A stretch of 64,000 bases of DNA from Kappaphycus alvarezii (lineage: Eukaryota; Rhodophyta; Florideophyceae; Gigartinales; Solieriaceae): assembly GCA_002205965.3 (NCBI GenBank), contig NADL03000095.1, positions 62,001-126,000 of the forward strand. The letters run 5' to 3'. The position numbers and the translations under genes are program-made. Below the pieces are notes generated by a model. It did no database searches and was not told the origin of the DNA. It worked only from the letters and a program-made list of their open reading frames with translations. This document shows positions 22,786-34,600 of the stretch, one piece after another. Numbering within the stretch: the first letter of the stretch is position 1; every line of letters starts with the position of its first letter.

Positions 22786-24326
22786 ATGGGCATAAAAAAC
22801 ACCAAGGCTATAAAGCCCGTACAAATTAATGCCCCTCCACCTGTCAGCCGGAACCTTCAAGAAAACACCAAAAACGCTTCGTCCATCGAGACCTCTCTCC
22901 TTCCTCCCGCTGGTGCCCCTACGTTCACCTAAAACACAAATGAGAACACGATCAATAATACTGCCATTGGATCAACCTCCTCACTCCCGCTAACTTACCT
23001 CCTGTTGACGGATCATCACATGAAAGCACGATCAATACTCCGGCCGTCGGTGTCACCGTCTGTTCACTCGCCGAGAGACGTCATGTCACCCCAAACCTAG
23101 ATGTTAAAGCAAAAACACTGCTGCCGTTGTAATTTCCTTCTTTCCCCCCACCAACAAATGTATTGTCACCCCAAACTCACATTTAACAAGCGCCATCTCT
23201 AATGCCACGCTTTTTCCTACTAAAATGGGTCAAAGAGCCACCTTACCCAACATGTTTCCGTGTTCAGAACTCCGCTGGGTTCTCCAAATGAATCATCTGG
23301 TGTTACCTTTGCAAAAATCTAAATATTTGTCCCTCCCCTGCAACTGGTGCCGTAAATTTGATACCACGACCGTAATGCTTCACGGCCGAGGCGCGTCGAA
23401 AGAAGCCCCAATAATCTCGCTCGATTTGACAATAAAAAACCCCACAAATGGCTATGCGTGTTCGGAAGTCTAAAAAATTCTCTTGAATAATCCCAACACC
23501 TCTCCTGTAGGCACTATTACTGAATCCAATGGTCCAGCTACTTCTAGAAGTGCAGCGAAATCCAGTGAGAATAACTCTGAAGAAATAATCCTAATGGATG
23601 ATAGTACTAAAAAACAAAAGAAGGGACGCCATTCCAGGGTTTTTCCACACTAAGATCTCATATTGGTAGAGGAGTTGGCAGCAGCAAAAGAGCATATCGC
23701 TTCTTATGGTAAGGTGACAAAATATTTGAGGACTCTGCAAACATGGCGATCAGGGACCCACAGATTCCCGAAAAAGTTACAGGCAAATGTGTGCAGGACA
23801 GATATAAGCCACTGAAAACCTCGTTTGACAGATCCGATAAAAAAATCAGCTGCGTTCAGGGATATGTGGGGAAGTGGGAGAGAAGAGTGGACTTTTATCA
23901 ATGTGGCAGGAAGCGCGAAAAGACGTAGGAACTAAAAGAAGCGATGCAAAAAGGGCCCCAAAGGAGCTTGACGAAGATAAGGAGCGGATTGGATTGGGAC
24001 TTGCGAGCATGGCGCCGAATAAGGGGGTTTTCGAGACGGAAAAAGAAAGCGGAAAATTCAGCGCAGTTGAGTCATCTGCAGAGACAGCACGGAAATAAAA
24101 AAGAGTGTTAGGATCCTCGGAGGAAATGGAGCAAGTTTCGATTCAGCTTAGAAATGCTGATATGGCACGTACAGCGCTTCAAAGAAATGAAGAGAAGATG
24201 GCGATGGAAGCGTTGGAATGGGAGAAATAGCGCCAACAAAGTCGTGCTGCGATTAAAGCTAGTCAGGAGTTGGAACTCAAGAAGTTCCGGTCGCTATTGG
24301 AGACAATTGGTAAGAATCAGACGTAA
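22786..24326 (+). pseudogene. PIF/Harbinger accessory protein, Myb/SANT-like (ORF1), degraded
   Basis: The recognisable part starts around 23,594 (MDDSTKKQKKGRHSRVFPH). A Myb/SANT-like DNA-binding segment ends in CVQDRYKPLKTSFDRSDKK (23,787-23,850), a pattern seen in transposon-linked Myb/SANT proteins. A long charged coiled coil follows to a stop at 24,324 (RNADMARTALQRNEEKMAME, then QSRAAIKASQELELKKF). Low-complexity Ser/Thr/Pro-rich reading from an ATG at 22,786 may be its N-terminus, but that is uncertain. Breaks include a TAA after FPH (23,670 area), a TAG after EWEK (24,228 area) and at least two frame changes. It converges on the Harbinger transposase; such elements need both proteins, this one binding DNA and escorting the transposase. 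Confidence 0.65.
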
Positions 24327-24394
24327 ACTGTATGACCGCTGTTCTATAACTGCTATGGACAAGTTCTGCGATTAGGGACTCGTTTTACTTTTGA

Positions 24395-25480
24395 CTACGT
24401 GCTTTCAGACATTTCAGCAAGTTCCTCAAGAGAAGGCTTTGGATATTGAAAGTATCTGGAATTTTGTTGCGGATAGAAGCAGTTACGAACTTTATTGAAA
24501 AACATAGCCCCAAGATGAAGAGATCCAACCGGAGATTCGAGCACCTTCATTTTGCGCTTGAAATCAATAGAAGTAAATTATGCGTTGATTTCTTTGTGCA
24601 GACATCCTACTGTCACTCCCTTTACAAATATTCTCATTGAATGAAAGTTGATGGGAGGGAAGGAACATTTTTTGGTACAGCACTTCTAGAAACCACCATC
24701 TTTTGAACCCATGATCCCCGTTAAGGCAGTATTTGACGTCCTCTCATTCCAAGACGGCTGGGAGTATTTCGTCCAGTGTAGTGCGATAGTATAGAATCTA
24801 ATCATGCCTTCTACCCTCTCGTGGGCCGTAGGCATTTAAAACTATGCCACATAGTCTCATTACCGCTTGAGACTTTGGAGAGCGCTTCCATTTATGTCCA
24901 TTGCACGCAACCAGTTGGAGCATATGTGTGGGACTGGGCATTGATATGCCAATAACTGTTCCGTCGATGAACCCGACAGAGTTAGAAAACCCATTTGGCT
25001 TCTCTCATATTTTTCGGGCGTCTAGTGAGGCTCTACGTTGCATGAATGCATCGGGTAGCCCTACTGATATCAGCTTCACACTATTGGATAGAACCAATTA
25101 TAGCCCGTCCAAGAACATTTCGGTCAATTGCGAAGCATGCTTCCCAACGAAAACCTCTAAATTGGTCCATCATGATGGAGTAGCTAATCTTCTCTGTAAA
25201 ATACAGCAACGAGTGATCCATCTAGTGCTTATCGATTTCTAGACGTGTTTGTGAGACTGGCCATACAATGACATTGATGAATTAGTGAATGTCTTTCTTC
25301 TAAAATTGAAACAACCACAGACACTCTCTTTGTTGATACCATTTAAGTTGAAAGAGAATTCGCATAAAATTACTTGGGTATTTCTGTGCAGTATGTTTTG
25401 GAGAACTTCTCGAAGAGATAATTACTTTGTTGCAACGGTTATCAATGAATATATCGATGAAAATGGTTGTTGCTTTTGGA
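24395..25480 (-). pseudogene. PIF/Harbinger transposase (DDE_Tnp_4), degraded
   Basis: The minus strand shows the Harbinger core. RLATPS then WTNLEVFVGKHASQ (about 25,205-25,145) matches the family's RLAYP-R-x-DL-x-FG segment. VGFIDGTVIGISMPSPTH (24,985-24,930) carries the first catalytic Asp, NGHKWKR follows, and YGPREGRRHD (about 24,835-24,805) carries the second. Towards the end DFKRKMKVLESPVG and FFNKVRNCFYPQQ (24,560-24,460) match the C-terminal core, and the frame stops at 24,395. Breaks include TGA after TPS, TAA after LDGL, TGA after ARKI, and frame changes between 24,800 and 24,580. The N-terminus beyond 25,245 is unclear. The transposase excises and inserts DNA at TWA-type targets; element ends were not located. 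Confidence 0.85.
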
Positions 25481-25499
25481 TAACCTGTGCTTAGTCAGG

Positions 25500-27590
25500 A
25501 TGAGGAGAGCGACCTTACATTGCCGGAGGTGATAGGTACATTTGTGCTCGGTGAAGTCTTTTAAACGGACCGCTGCTGACAGTGCCATTTGTTAGGAGAG
25601 TGCGCGCTTCGCGGACTATTAGTGCAGTTTTGTAATACTTATACAGATTGCCACGAGCCGCGATGCGTAAGCATAATCATGCACGCAAGAAATACTGGTT
25701 ATGAACTATTAAGTGGTATACACGGGACCCGTGTATATCGCTGAATTTCTTTATGCGTAAGCTTTCTAGTATTGTCCCAATTTCGCAAAAGGAGCCTATA
25801 CCAATACACAGAAATGCCACCACCAGTCTCGAAAAATACCTGTTCTACATCTTTTATCAGTAAAGCACCCCAAATTCTCCCCCATTTACGCGCCCAATCA
25901 TTTGCACCATCAGACGGCCGAATGGGACTTTTCGTCGAGGCAAGTTCAGAAATGTCTAGTAACTTAAACGACCGATGGATGGAGATAGCTCGCTGAATCT
26001 AGAGATTTTACAACTTTTTACCAGAAAAAAGCTCCCTCCGCAGCCTTTTCTCTAACATAGGCACTGAACCATTTCAGTCATTCAAAAATAACTCCCAAGT
26101 CAAATAAGCCTTCGTGCTGGCATACTAACAAACCAATGATCTTGAAATGTTAAAATTTGAGGGAACCGAGGTTTAGGCGTGTTTCATCGAAGCTTCAAAA
26201 AAACTTTCCCATCGTCTCACTGAATAGAATACCATGGAAATTTTTTATAATTTATGCAGTTCATACACTTAAATACGCCAATTTGACCCGGTTCATTGCT
26301 AAGGTAGGTAGTGAAGAGACCAATAACTTCAAGACGCAATTTGTCCTTGAAGGATTATTAATCGAGGAGTGGCTGGAAATGGTCTTCTTCTCGCACAAGT
26401 AAGTGAAATTTACTCGAGTCGATCAGCCGATCTACTGGAGCTATAGATTGTGGTTTTTCACAAGCCGCGCTTATAACTACATCTAAGAGCAGCTCCGTGC
26501 TTGCCCCTGTGCGCTTGTGCATTCTCATAACGCGTAGAAGCGGTGGTGATCTGCAGCTGCACGATGGCAGGATGATTACATGTAGGCTATGTAATGACAG
26601 CCTCGTAGAAACCTTCGCTGGATTCGAGACTGGACGTTTACTGTACAGTAGCCCTTGATCACATGAGCTGTGTTCATGCTATCTGACAGTTACAGAATCG
26701 CACAAGTCTTTCCTTTGCATATGACAGCGATCTAACACTGCTTAAGTGTAATAAACGTTATGAAACCACGTTAACGGTTTGAAGAACGAAATTCAATGTG
26801 TTTTACCTCGGACAGCTTCTATCTAGCTCAATTGGCAATCGATATCGCGTTTGTTCTCGGTATAAAACCTGAAATTTGGCTTTTTGCAGTATATTAATCG
26901 GACAGCTATTGTATTTGACATGGAAGACTGCGACATATCTTTTATCTCAATATTTCATCTGCCTAGAAATGTGTGAGATATATAGGTTGACTAGGAGGTG
27001 TCTTGAGGTTGAAATTATACTTTTTCAATATCAAATGGCACTATGTTTCTGTCATTTGATCTGTCGCTAGAGAGCGACAGAATAAAAATTGCGTAATCCA
27101 ATTCTTCATGTAGTAATATGTGTCCGGAAAGCCTGCACTCCAGGAATTTGGAATTGACGCGGTGTTTCCTGGCGAGACCAGTTTACCGAGTCCAGAAAGC
27201 TAGATAAATTTGCTGCGGGGTGCGAACGTATACTGCTCTCTATATAAACAACAGGATGCCCTAGGCCTCTCCATTACTTCCTGAAATGGGGTATGTGGAG
27301 GAAGAGTAGTGACAATTCTAAAAAGAAAAGTGCTCGCATTCCCATTAACGACGCTTGGGTAACAGTATCTGCAACTGCAAAGGCTGGTCTAGTGAGTCTA
27401 ATCGTTGGGAGCATGACACTGCTCGGCTTGACGGTCACTCATCTAAGTTTCAATAAGGCTTGAGGAAGTAGTCGCAACACTTAGGGGTGAAAACGATTGA
27501 AGGGGATTATTAGTAGATTTACCGCCGTAGCCGAAGTTCCTGAGGCGATGGGGTTTGATGCTACCTGCGTGATGCCGCCACTGTAAAAAT
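25500..27590. other. No recognisable gene
   Basis: Short open frames exist (for example 25,772-25,996 and 26,157-26,402 plus), but none shows a motif I know. A TATATAAA box at 27,241 lies in an LTR-like setting with GC-richer flanks, so part of an LTR may be present. I found no matching partner elsewhere in the window. Confidence 0.4.
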
Positions 27591-27599
27591 ATGTAGACC

Positions 27600-28260
27600 A
27601 ACTACTCTTTTCTTTCGCTTTACGCGTCGTTCACAACTCTCCTGCACATAGTAGGTACCTGCGATGCCTCAAACATCTCTTCCAAGGTATACTTTTGCGC
27701 TATCTTTCGAAATATATATTTTTTGTTCAAACTTCCTATGGGCTGCCGTTGCAGCTTCCTTTTGCTTCCGAAGGTGCTTCTCGGCTTCTTCTGAAGCTGG
27801 CTGCTGCGCTGAACCTTGATGGAGCAACTAATTCATCCAGAGTGACATATCCTGCCGCTGCTTTGCTGCTTGACGCAAATTACTGGGACTGGAGCTTACT
27901 GCCGTAGAATAAGTTTTGGGTCGCTTTCCGAGAAGCGGATTTTGATAGCCGTCTCAGCGGTGTGTAGCATTTTACTTATCTCTTTAACAGCTGTGGCAAG
28001 TCCTTGTGCATTCTCCATTGCTTACTTGATTAATGTAATGGTATGCTCATCACTACTTCGCCTAAAATTCTCAGCCTCTGTTATTGCAGATACGTTAACA
28101 TATCGCATCACAATTCGACCACGATCACGCGTCTCATCACCGTTTGTACGAAAACGGCGCGGGAAATATTTTTCAAATGCAAACAGACTTGTCTCTTCAA
28201 ATATCCTTGTTATTTGCGGCGTTTCAATCAAATATCAACAGAGGGGGAAGATTCAAGTGA
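27600..28260 (-). pseudogene. Unrecognised coding remnant with coiled-coil segments
   Basis: The minus strand reads as protein in two frames. 28,231-28,022 begins MIETPQITRIFEETSLFAF and continues past a TAA at 28,019-28,021 into AMENAQGLATAVKEISKM, a helical amphipathic stretch. After a frame change near 27,890 comes another helix rich in Glu, Lys and Ala (EEAEKHLRKQKEAATAAH). Such low-complexity helical proteins are common as accessory or Gag-like proteins of mobile elements. No fold can be assigned. Lack of any host-type conservation cue makes a transposon origin more likely. Confidence 0.35.
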
Positions 28261-28599
28261 TGTAATATTTCAAATGTTTCCAGTACTACATGAGGCAGTT
28301 GCGGATTGGCCGACGGGAAATACAGTGGTATAGTACGCATCAAATTCCTTATAAGACTAGCTCGAGCCCAAAATGGAGGCCAGCTGTGTTAGACATGACA
28401 GCGATCGCAGCATGCATTTGCATCAGTATCCCTCGCATCTTTCCAAAAATTTCCGTGGACTTCACGGCTAAGCCACTCGCGACCTCTGTTTTCAGTCCGA
28501 TACTCACTTTAAATAATGAGACTCAACCATTAAATCACAATACAGTAAATATAGGAACAGATGCAGTGTATGTCCTCTATATTTACGCCCGCTAATCAG

Positions 28600-29332
28600 T
28601 CACTAACACATATTTCAACAGCTTAAGTTTTCAGTGCCCATAAACAAGCGAAAATGCTATTATGAATTATTTCCCTTCAATTAAACTCAATTGTATTAAT
28701 CTATACGATATTTATCTCGAAATTGAGAAAAGGAGAGATATAAGGTGTTCAAGAACTTCACAATCACCACATTTTTCACCTTTTGTAATCTCACGCACAT
28801 CATAGCTATGGATTGGCTCTGATTAAAACAGAAAGAATTAATGTAAAGATTTATTTATATACCGTGGAGTTCAATTAACTTTTCTTGCTCTAAAAATTTA
28901 GGCTGATCCATTTGTGAGGGTCAACAGTTGTGTTGGAAACTCATTTAAAGAGGTTAAAGCAAAAATTAGAATAGAATATCGAATAATTTAGTAACGTTTG
29001 TATTTTTCTGATGGAAAAACTTGAATTATGAAAAAAATTCTATCAATTACTTTTAAACAAAAAATATTGGAAAATGTTCGGTCGTTTAGGTATAGTTATC
29101 TGAGCGCCACTCGAAAAATAGGTTGCGATACTTCTAAGCCAGCAAAAAATCCATATGAAAGTATATTTTAAGCTCTTGAAGTCCCAAAAGACTCGGATGA
29201 GGAATGTATGCAGAAGTTGGTGATATTAAAAAGGTGAAAAGGTTGCTCCAGTGGTAAAGAAAACACACGACTTGAAAAGAAAAATTCAATTTAAATATAG
29301 GGTGAGATGTGTGAAGTACCCTTCCCCAATGG
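28600..29332. other. AT-rich, no gene seen
   Basis: This stretch is AT-rich sequence up to the left end of the pogo-like element. I see no coding potential or repeat beyond short A/T runs. Confidence 0.4.
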
Positions 29333-31624
29333 CTCAATTTGGGACACCTAGCAAAGATTTAATTATAAAATTACCGAGAACTGGTCCATACTCTGATTAC
29401 ATTTCACTAGAGTTCTCTGCACACGACGGCGGCCCAGATTACACTCAAACAAATCCTAACAAATTTTTTCCACTCTTGTTCTTTTTATTTTAGTGAAGGC
29501 TACTCCGGAAGCTCAAGCTCTCCAAAACCAGGTTAATTTGGGACGCCATCACGGTTCCTTCCTCTTCCTTCTGCCTCTATTACCAGTTCCACAAAAACTA
29601 AAGCTGCAAACTGAAATGTACGCAGTGGAGGCAGACGCTTTGATCCACAGCGTGAGTTCCTCCTTCGTCCTCTTTTCGTAACTGACAGCCCTTTCTGACG
29701 TCTCTCTCTTACTACGCGAGCCAGTTCCACAGCCCACTGCTTAGATTCACGTAGGATTTCTTTGGGTCGCTCAGCTTCAACTTCTTCAGCCTCTTTGCGA
29801 CGACGCGGTCCTAACACTTCACCTTTGGTTAAACACTCCGAAGGAGCACCTACATGAAACGTGTTATACGCCTTCTGGCTCGCGCTTCGGACTGTAGCGG
29901 CAGACAAAGATGGTGTAACGCTCATCAGGATCGACTTAACGGTCTCTGAGTTCTTGAGGAAGATGCTGAGTTTCTGTATCGTTCGCGAGGGAGCAATAAT
30001 GTCGTTGACAATCTTTCTTGCTTCCTTCAAATTGTCACTATCACTGAGTCGCTGACGTACCGAAGCTATTCGTTAGGCAGCGCCCGCAGCATATAGTTTT
30101 TTCCTCTCCTCCTCTGCTCTATCATTACAAACGGCTTGCGATCTCTTGAATCTTTCGGCAAAGTCCGCCTGAAAGGAAAACGCACTAGTCACTTTGGAAG
30201 CGTTTGTAATGTGGGCTGAGGTAATGGTTTCGTAGGCATGGATGGCACATGCAAGATTAAAATTAACCTGGGGTGTTTCAAGAGTTCCTAAACGACGAAA
30301 AGCTTCACGAAGCTTCCGCATTCCTTGCTCGAATTGTTGGTTGATCATCTAGTCACATGGTTATAAGAAGTGGGATATGTTAGCAGGCTGTATCACAGCT
30401 TCACATCCACTGCTAATGCACTTTTCCACCCATTCAATGCCCTTCTGTGAGGAATGCCCATCCAAGGACAAAAGGTATGTTTCGCTTGTCACGAACCGGC
30501 GGACAAGGTTGTTCATATGGTTCACTGCTGCAACCCAAATTGGCTTCTACATCAAGCCATTTGCTGAAAACTTAATAACGGTTCCGCTAGGAGGCCAGAT
30601 TGGCTTCGTATACTAGGCACAAATCCCTGAAACCTCATCGCCGAAAGAACCTGTTATTGGGTACCACCAGCGCTCGTTCGTGCGCCTAGCTTCTATGATC
30701 AAGAAAGGAGGAGCAATAAGTCCTGAGGCAGTTGCAACCACGGGAGCAGTTATGTGTTTGCTATTACCGTAACACGCCGTCTCTCCCACGAATCCGCCAT
30801 GGTAAGAGTCTGCTGCAGTGAAAGCTTTGCCTTGTTTTCCATATATGGCGTCAACATTAGTTTCATCTATATTAATGATACGATGAGGATTGCGTAAGGG
30901 TTCTTCATGCTTTTCCGGAAGATTTTTCAATGTGTCGAAGAATCTGCTGACGTGTGGAAAGTTCTTAGATCTGAGTTTCGCTTGCTCTTTGCTCTCCGTT
31001 TTTCTGTAGGTAATATCTCTGTTTCTAGAACGAAAGGTCCTCACTGCATCATCGGACAGAAACCCATTCCTCCACCCTAACACACCCATCTGTAGCAATA
31101 CGGGACATCATATCTTTCACGCCAACCACACCAATTGCAAAACCTCCTGACACTGCCTCCTTTAAGCTGCTTAACTATAATGTTTTCTTCATCTTTGGTT
31201 AGTACTGTGTTTCGACCAGCGCGTGAGATGTTTTGTCTAACATTTGGTCTAAGGCGGCCTGGTCTTTTGAACGCAGGAGTGTCTTCAAAGTTCCGACTGT
31301 GGTTTTTGGGACTCCCGTCATATTCGAGATGTGACGAACGGAAAAGCGCTCTTTCTTGATTATTTTGACAGCTTCGCTTCGACCTTTGCTGCGTTCGTCG
31401 CGCTTCTTCGTTCTTAGTTTTTGTTTTCTCGTCGGACGGCGCATTGATTCGGGCATTTTGGGACCCTTGGCTTTTCGTTGAGCTGTTTGAGCTCCAAAAC
31501 CGTCCCGGTGGATAGGGAGAGCATAGAAACAAAAGAATGGCCATGTTCTGTTTAGCAATAGAATTGTTTCGCTTCTTCTTTTTTGCGCAAAACTGTCCTA
31601 AATTAACCTTCTGTCCCAAATTGA
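29333..31624 (-). mobile_element. Pogo-like (Tc1/mariner superfamily) DNA transposon
   Basis: The termini are inverted copies of CTCAATTTGGGACA at 29,333-29,346 and TGTCCCAAATTGA at 31,612-31,624. A second, subterminal copy, GGTTAATTTGGGAC at 29,531-29,544, has its partner (GTCCTAAATTAACC) at 31,594-31,607, directly inside the right terminus. On the left about 185 bp separate outer and inner repeats, so that side may hold an extra insertion or the true end may be the inner repeat. The single gene between is a DDE_1-type transposase on the minus strand. The element is about 2.3 kb. I could not confirm a TA target duplication. Confidence 0.75.
29533..31456 (-). pseudogene. Pogo-like DDE_1 transposase, degraded
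   Basis: From a likely start at 31,456 (MPESMRRPTRKQK) come a basic segment and a helix-turn-helix (FSVRHISNMTGVPKTTVG, about 31,350-31,295). Frame changes follow near 31,205 and in 31,140-31,080. From 31,098 one frame runs to 29,533: a W-NGFL segment, IINIDETNVDA (first Asp 30,865-30,867), GLIAPPFLI, SLDGHSSQKGIEW (second Asp 30,460-30,462), and the box that normally reads LQPCDQ (third Asp 30,352-30,354). A charged helical C-terminus completes about 640 codons, longer than most pogo transposases. Five in-frame stops (30,613, 30,548, 30,361, 30,349, 30,073) are all TAA or TAG; the two in the LQPCDQ box sit exactly at its glutamines. The terminal stop codon lies inside the subterminal repeat. 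Confidence 0.85.
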
Positions 31625-31629
31625 ACTAT

Positions 31630-34600
31630 TGGAATGAGAACAATGCTAATATTTCTTTATTGTACTCTTATGAAATATTAATATTTTTCTTGCGTATGTA
31701 TTCGTTTATATTTACGTGATTAAATTAATCATTAAGGAGGTCAATTTTTTTTGGGAGACAAGAAGTAAATATATGATAATGCTTCAAATTCAAAATGTGA
31801 TTCAAAGGGGAAATTTATAAACGAGTAAGTTGTGGAACATACTCTTAAATAGCAGACAAAATGGTGAGAAGTACATAACTGGTATATTTATTTTTCCGTT
31901 TTGGAGTTTTTTCGTATATTTAATTAGTTTCCATTATGTTACCTTTGAAGTAAAGGGCTGAATTCTAACATTGTATTCGAATCTACACAAAATTTAAATT
32001 TTTTTTAAGCAACCACAGATTATAAGATGAAAGTAAAAGTAAGCGCAAAGATTTAGAGAATATTGAATGTAAGTTACTGTTAAATGCGCCAAATGAAAAC
32101 TATTCAGAGAGGCATTGCTCTGTTTGGGGATATATAATCTCAAAAAAGTTATTTTAGGCAGATTATATGCGTTTCATGAAATAAGATTTGAGGTAAATGA
32201 TATGTAGTACTTAATGTGAGATGAAAATAAATTTAATAATTTAACCAGGACTGTTTATAGAGAATGGAAGGGAATGAATTTTGGGAATGAAGGGGAGCAA
32301 GAACTAGGAATATTGAATAATTATAGGAAAGTTTCAAGTACGCTAATCACTTTTAGCCCATTTAAAAACAAGAATACAATTTTAAAAGACCAGAGTTAAA
32401 TTTAAATGAGATTTAGAGCATGAAAGCCATCTTCTTTGTAAATAAAGTGAAAACATTTGCAAAAATACTTACGCTCTCTGAACTTTTACTTTTTGGTGTG
32501 CCAAATATTTCCGGCAAAATGAGCTAGTATTCCGATTTTCTGCTTTTAGAAAATTTCCTGCCAATTACTGTCTAATCCTTTCTTAAATATAACAGTTCAT
32601 CCTCTAATAATATTCTGCAGAATTTTCATAAATTTATTTTTAGACTTCATACAAATCAATAACATACATGTAGATCTTTGGATTGGTTTCTTAATAGTAA
32701 AGTTTTACTGGCCAGTGAATTTTGCTGTTTCTTAGATTTAATACCGTTATGATACTTTCTGGACCAGACGGACGTTATTTTTGTAGTTGGAAAGTTTTCT
32801 CTGCGAGAATCGCTACTTCTCTTATTTCTTATAATGAAGCTTTATATGGAAGAAAAATTTTAAACTTCCCTTTTTTATAGCATATCAGAAAGGGAAACTG
32901 AACTTCACTTCTAATTTTAAAAAGAAATTCTACATTCATTCTCGCATGTATCCCAGAGTTTTTAATAGAAAAATCAGTTTAAAATTGGCTTAGAAAAGGA
33001 GTTTTATTAAAGTAGGACGCTATAAATAGGTCTAATTAAAAGTGTAATTTGTAGGTATTTTATTCCTAAAGGACCGAGATTATGGTGAAAACTTACATTA
33101 ATTAATATTGGATGCCCATGGAAGAAGATTACACTAGATATTTAATGCATTATTAGAGCTTCAAATACATTATAAACATGTCTTGTTTGGCATTTTTGGT
33201 GTATTCTAAAGAGAACTCAATTGATCACAATGAAAAGTAAAGAATTTATTTATTGTATATCAAAAAATTAATTTAATAAAAAGCAAATCATTATGACGCC
33301 TGCTGTTTAAATCTTTTTATATCTATAATTAACAATTATTTGGAATGGTAACATGTTATGGGAAGATTAAAAAAATTTTTTTCCTGTGAATACATATCTA
33401 CCATATTTCTGATGTACCAAAAGTCCACCACGGGTTTGAATTATCCTGATTTTCTTGGACAGGCTCCCACTTTTGCAGTTCAGACCATTTGAAAAGCAGA
33501 ATATGCAGAATTTGTTCTTAATACATAACTTAAGGGGGAAATTGCGGATCCAAAGTTTTTCACTTACTGAATGGGAACCAAAATATTCATTTTAGAGCTT
33601 TCTTTGGGTATTTTCTATTATAATTGGGTTCATTAGTGTATTAACAGTAAATATTGAAGAGAACCGAGCAGAAAATGAGATTTTGCACCAAGAGGCTTCT
33701 GGAAGCCTCATTGGCCTATTTTCGTCCCCATTAAGGAATTATGAATGCTCATAAGAAGAACTGGAATGAAAGTTAGTCATCTTAGACCATAAACACATTG
33801 GTATCCAATAACTTATTTATGATTGGTAATTATTTAATTATAAATAGCTACTGGAGCAATTTTTGTACAGAGTAATTCCTATTTCAAAATCATTTAATCA
33901 TTTAACGACTTGCAGTCCACATTTGTTTTGTGAAACATAATTTCTATGGGCTATCAATCATGGATGTTAAGATTTATTCGTGGTGCTTTTTCTTATAGAA
34001 TAAGTTCTCTTTTTGCCATTAAATACGGTTTCCTAACCAAAAACTTCTCAGGGCATTAAAATATGTTCAAAGTTTCCCATATTTCCGGCTTTGCATTGAG
34101 AAATGTTCGTTCTTTTCATGAATTATATAGTCGGTACATGGTGGATGTTTATTTGCATTGTGAGTAATTTTCATATCAGACGAAAATAGTTACGAAAGTC
34201 TGTAATCGAATAGAAACATTTTGGATATCAGTTGTCCGATTGGTCACCTATTGATACCGCTGCAACTCAGTGTAGATGTAAAATAAGGTTTCAATTAATC
34301 TCTATTTACTTAAATCAGAATTATGCATATTGTTTTGTGCTTGATTAAAAATTAATATGACATATGTCAGGATCTAAGGCTGCAGTACTTTGATTATCAA
34401 ATATATTATGCAATGAAAAATTATCTTTGTAAAATTCAGAGCCGTAATTACTGAACAAGTCTTCACTAATGTCTCAAAATTGTGGCCTATTAATTGAACG
34501 TTTCATATTTTGACTGGGGAAAGTGCGAATGGAAGCTATTCAATTTTAGAATTGCTTCCAGCGTGTTTATAACACTCAAAAAGTTTATGATTATTCTTAT

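Noticed and set aside
24901-25242. 113-codon plus-strand frame
   Set aside because: It is antisense to the Harbinger transposase core, which has conserved catalytic motifs.
29533-31098. Nuclear code with UAA/UAG read as Gln as the settled explanation for transposase stops
   Set aside because: The kinase uses CAA/CAG only, and neighbouring elements have TGA at Arg and Trp positions, so decay explains the data more simply. Kept as a testable finding.
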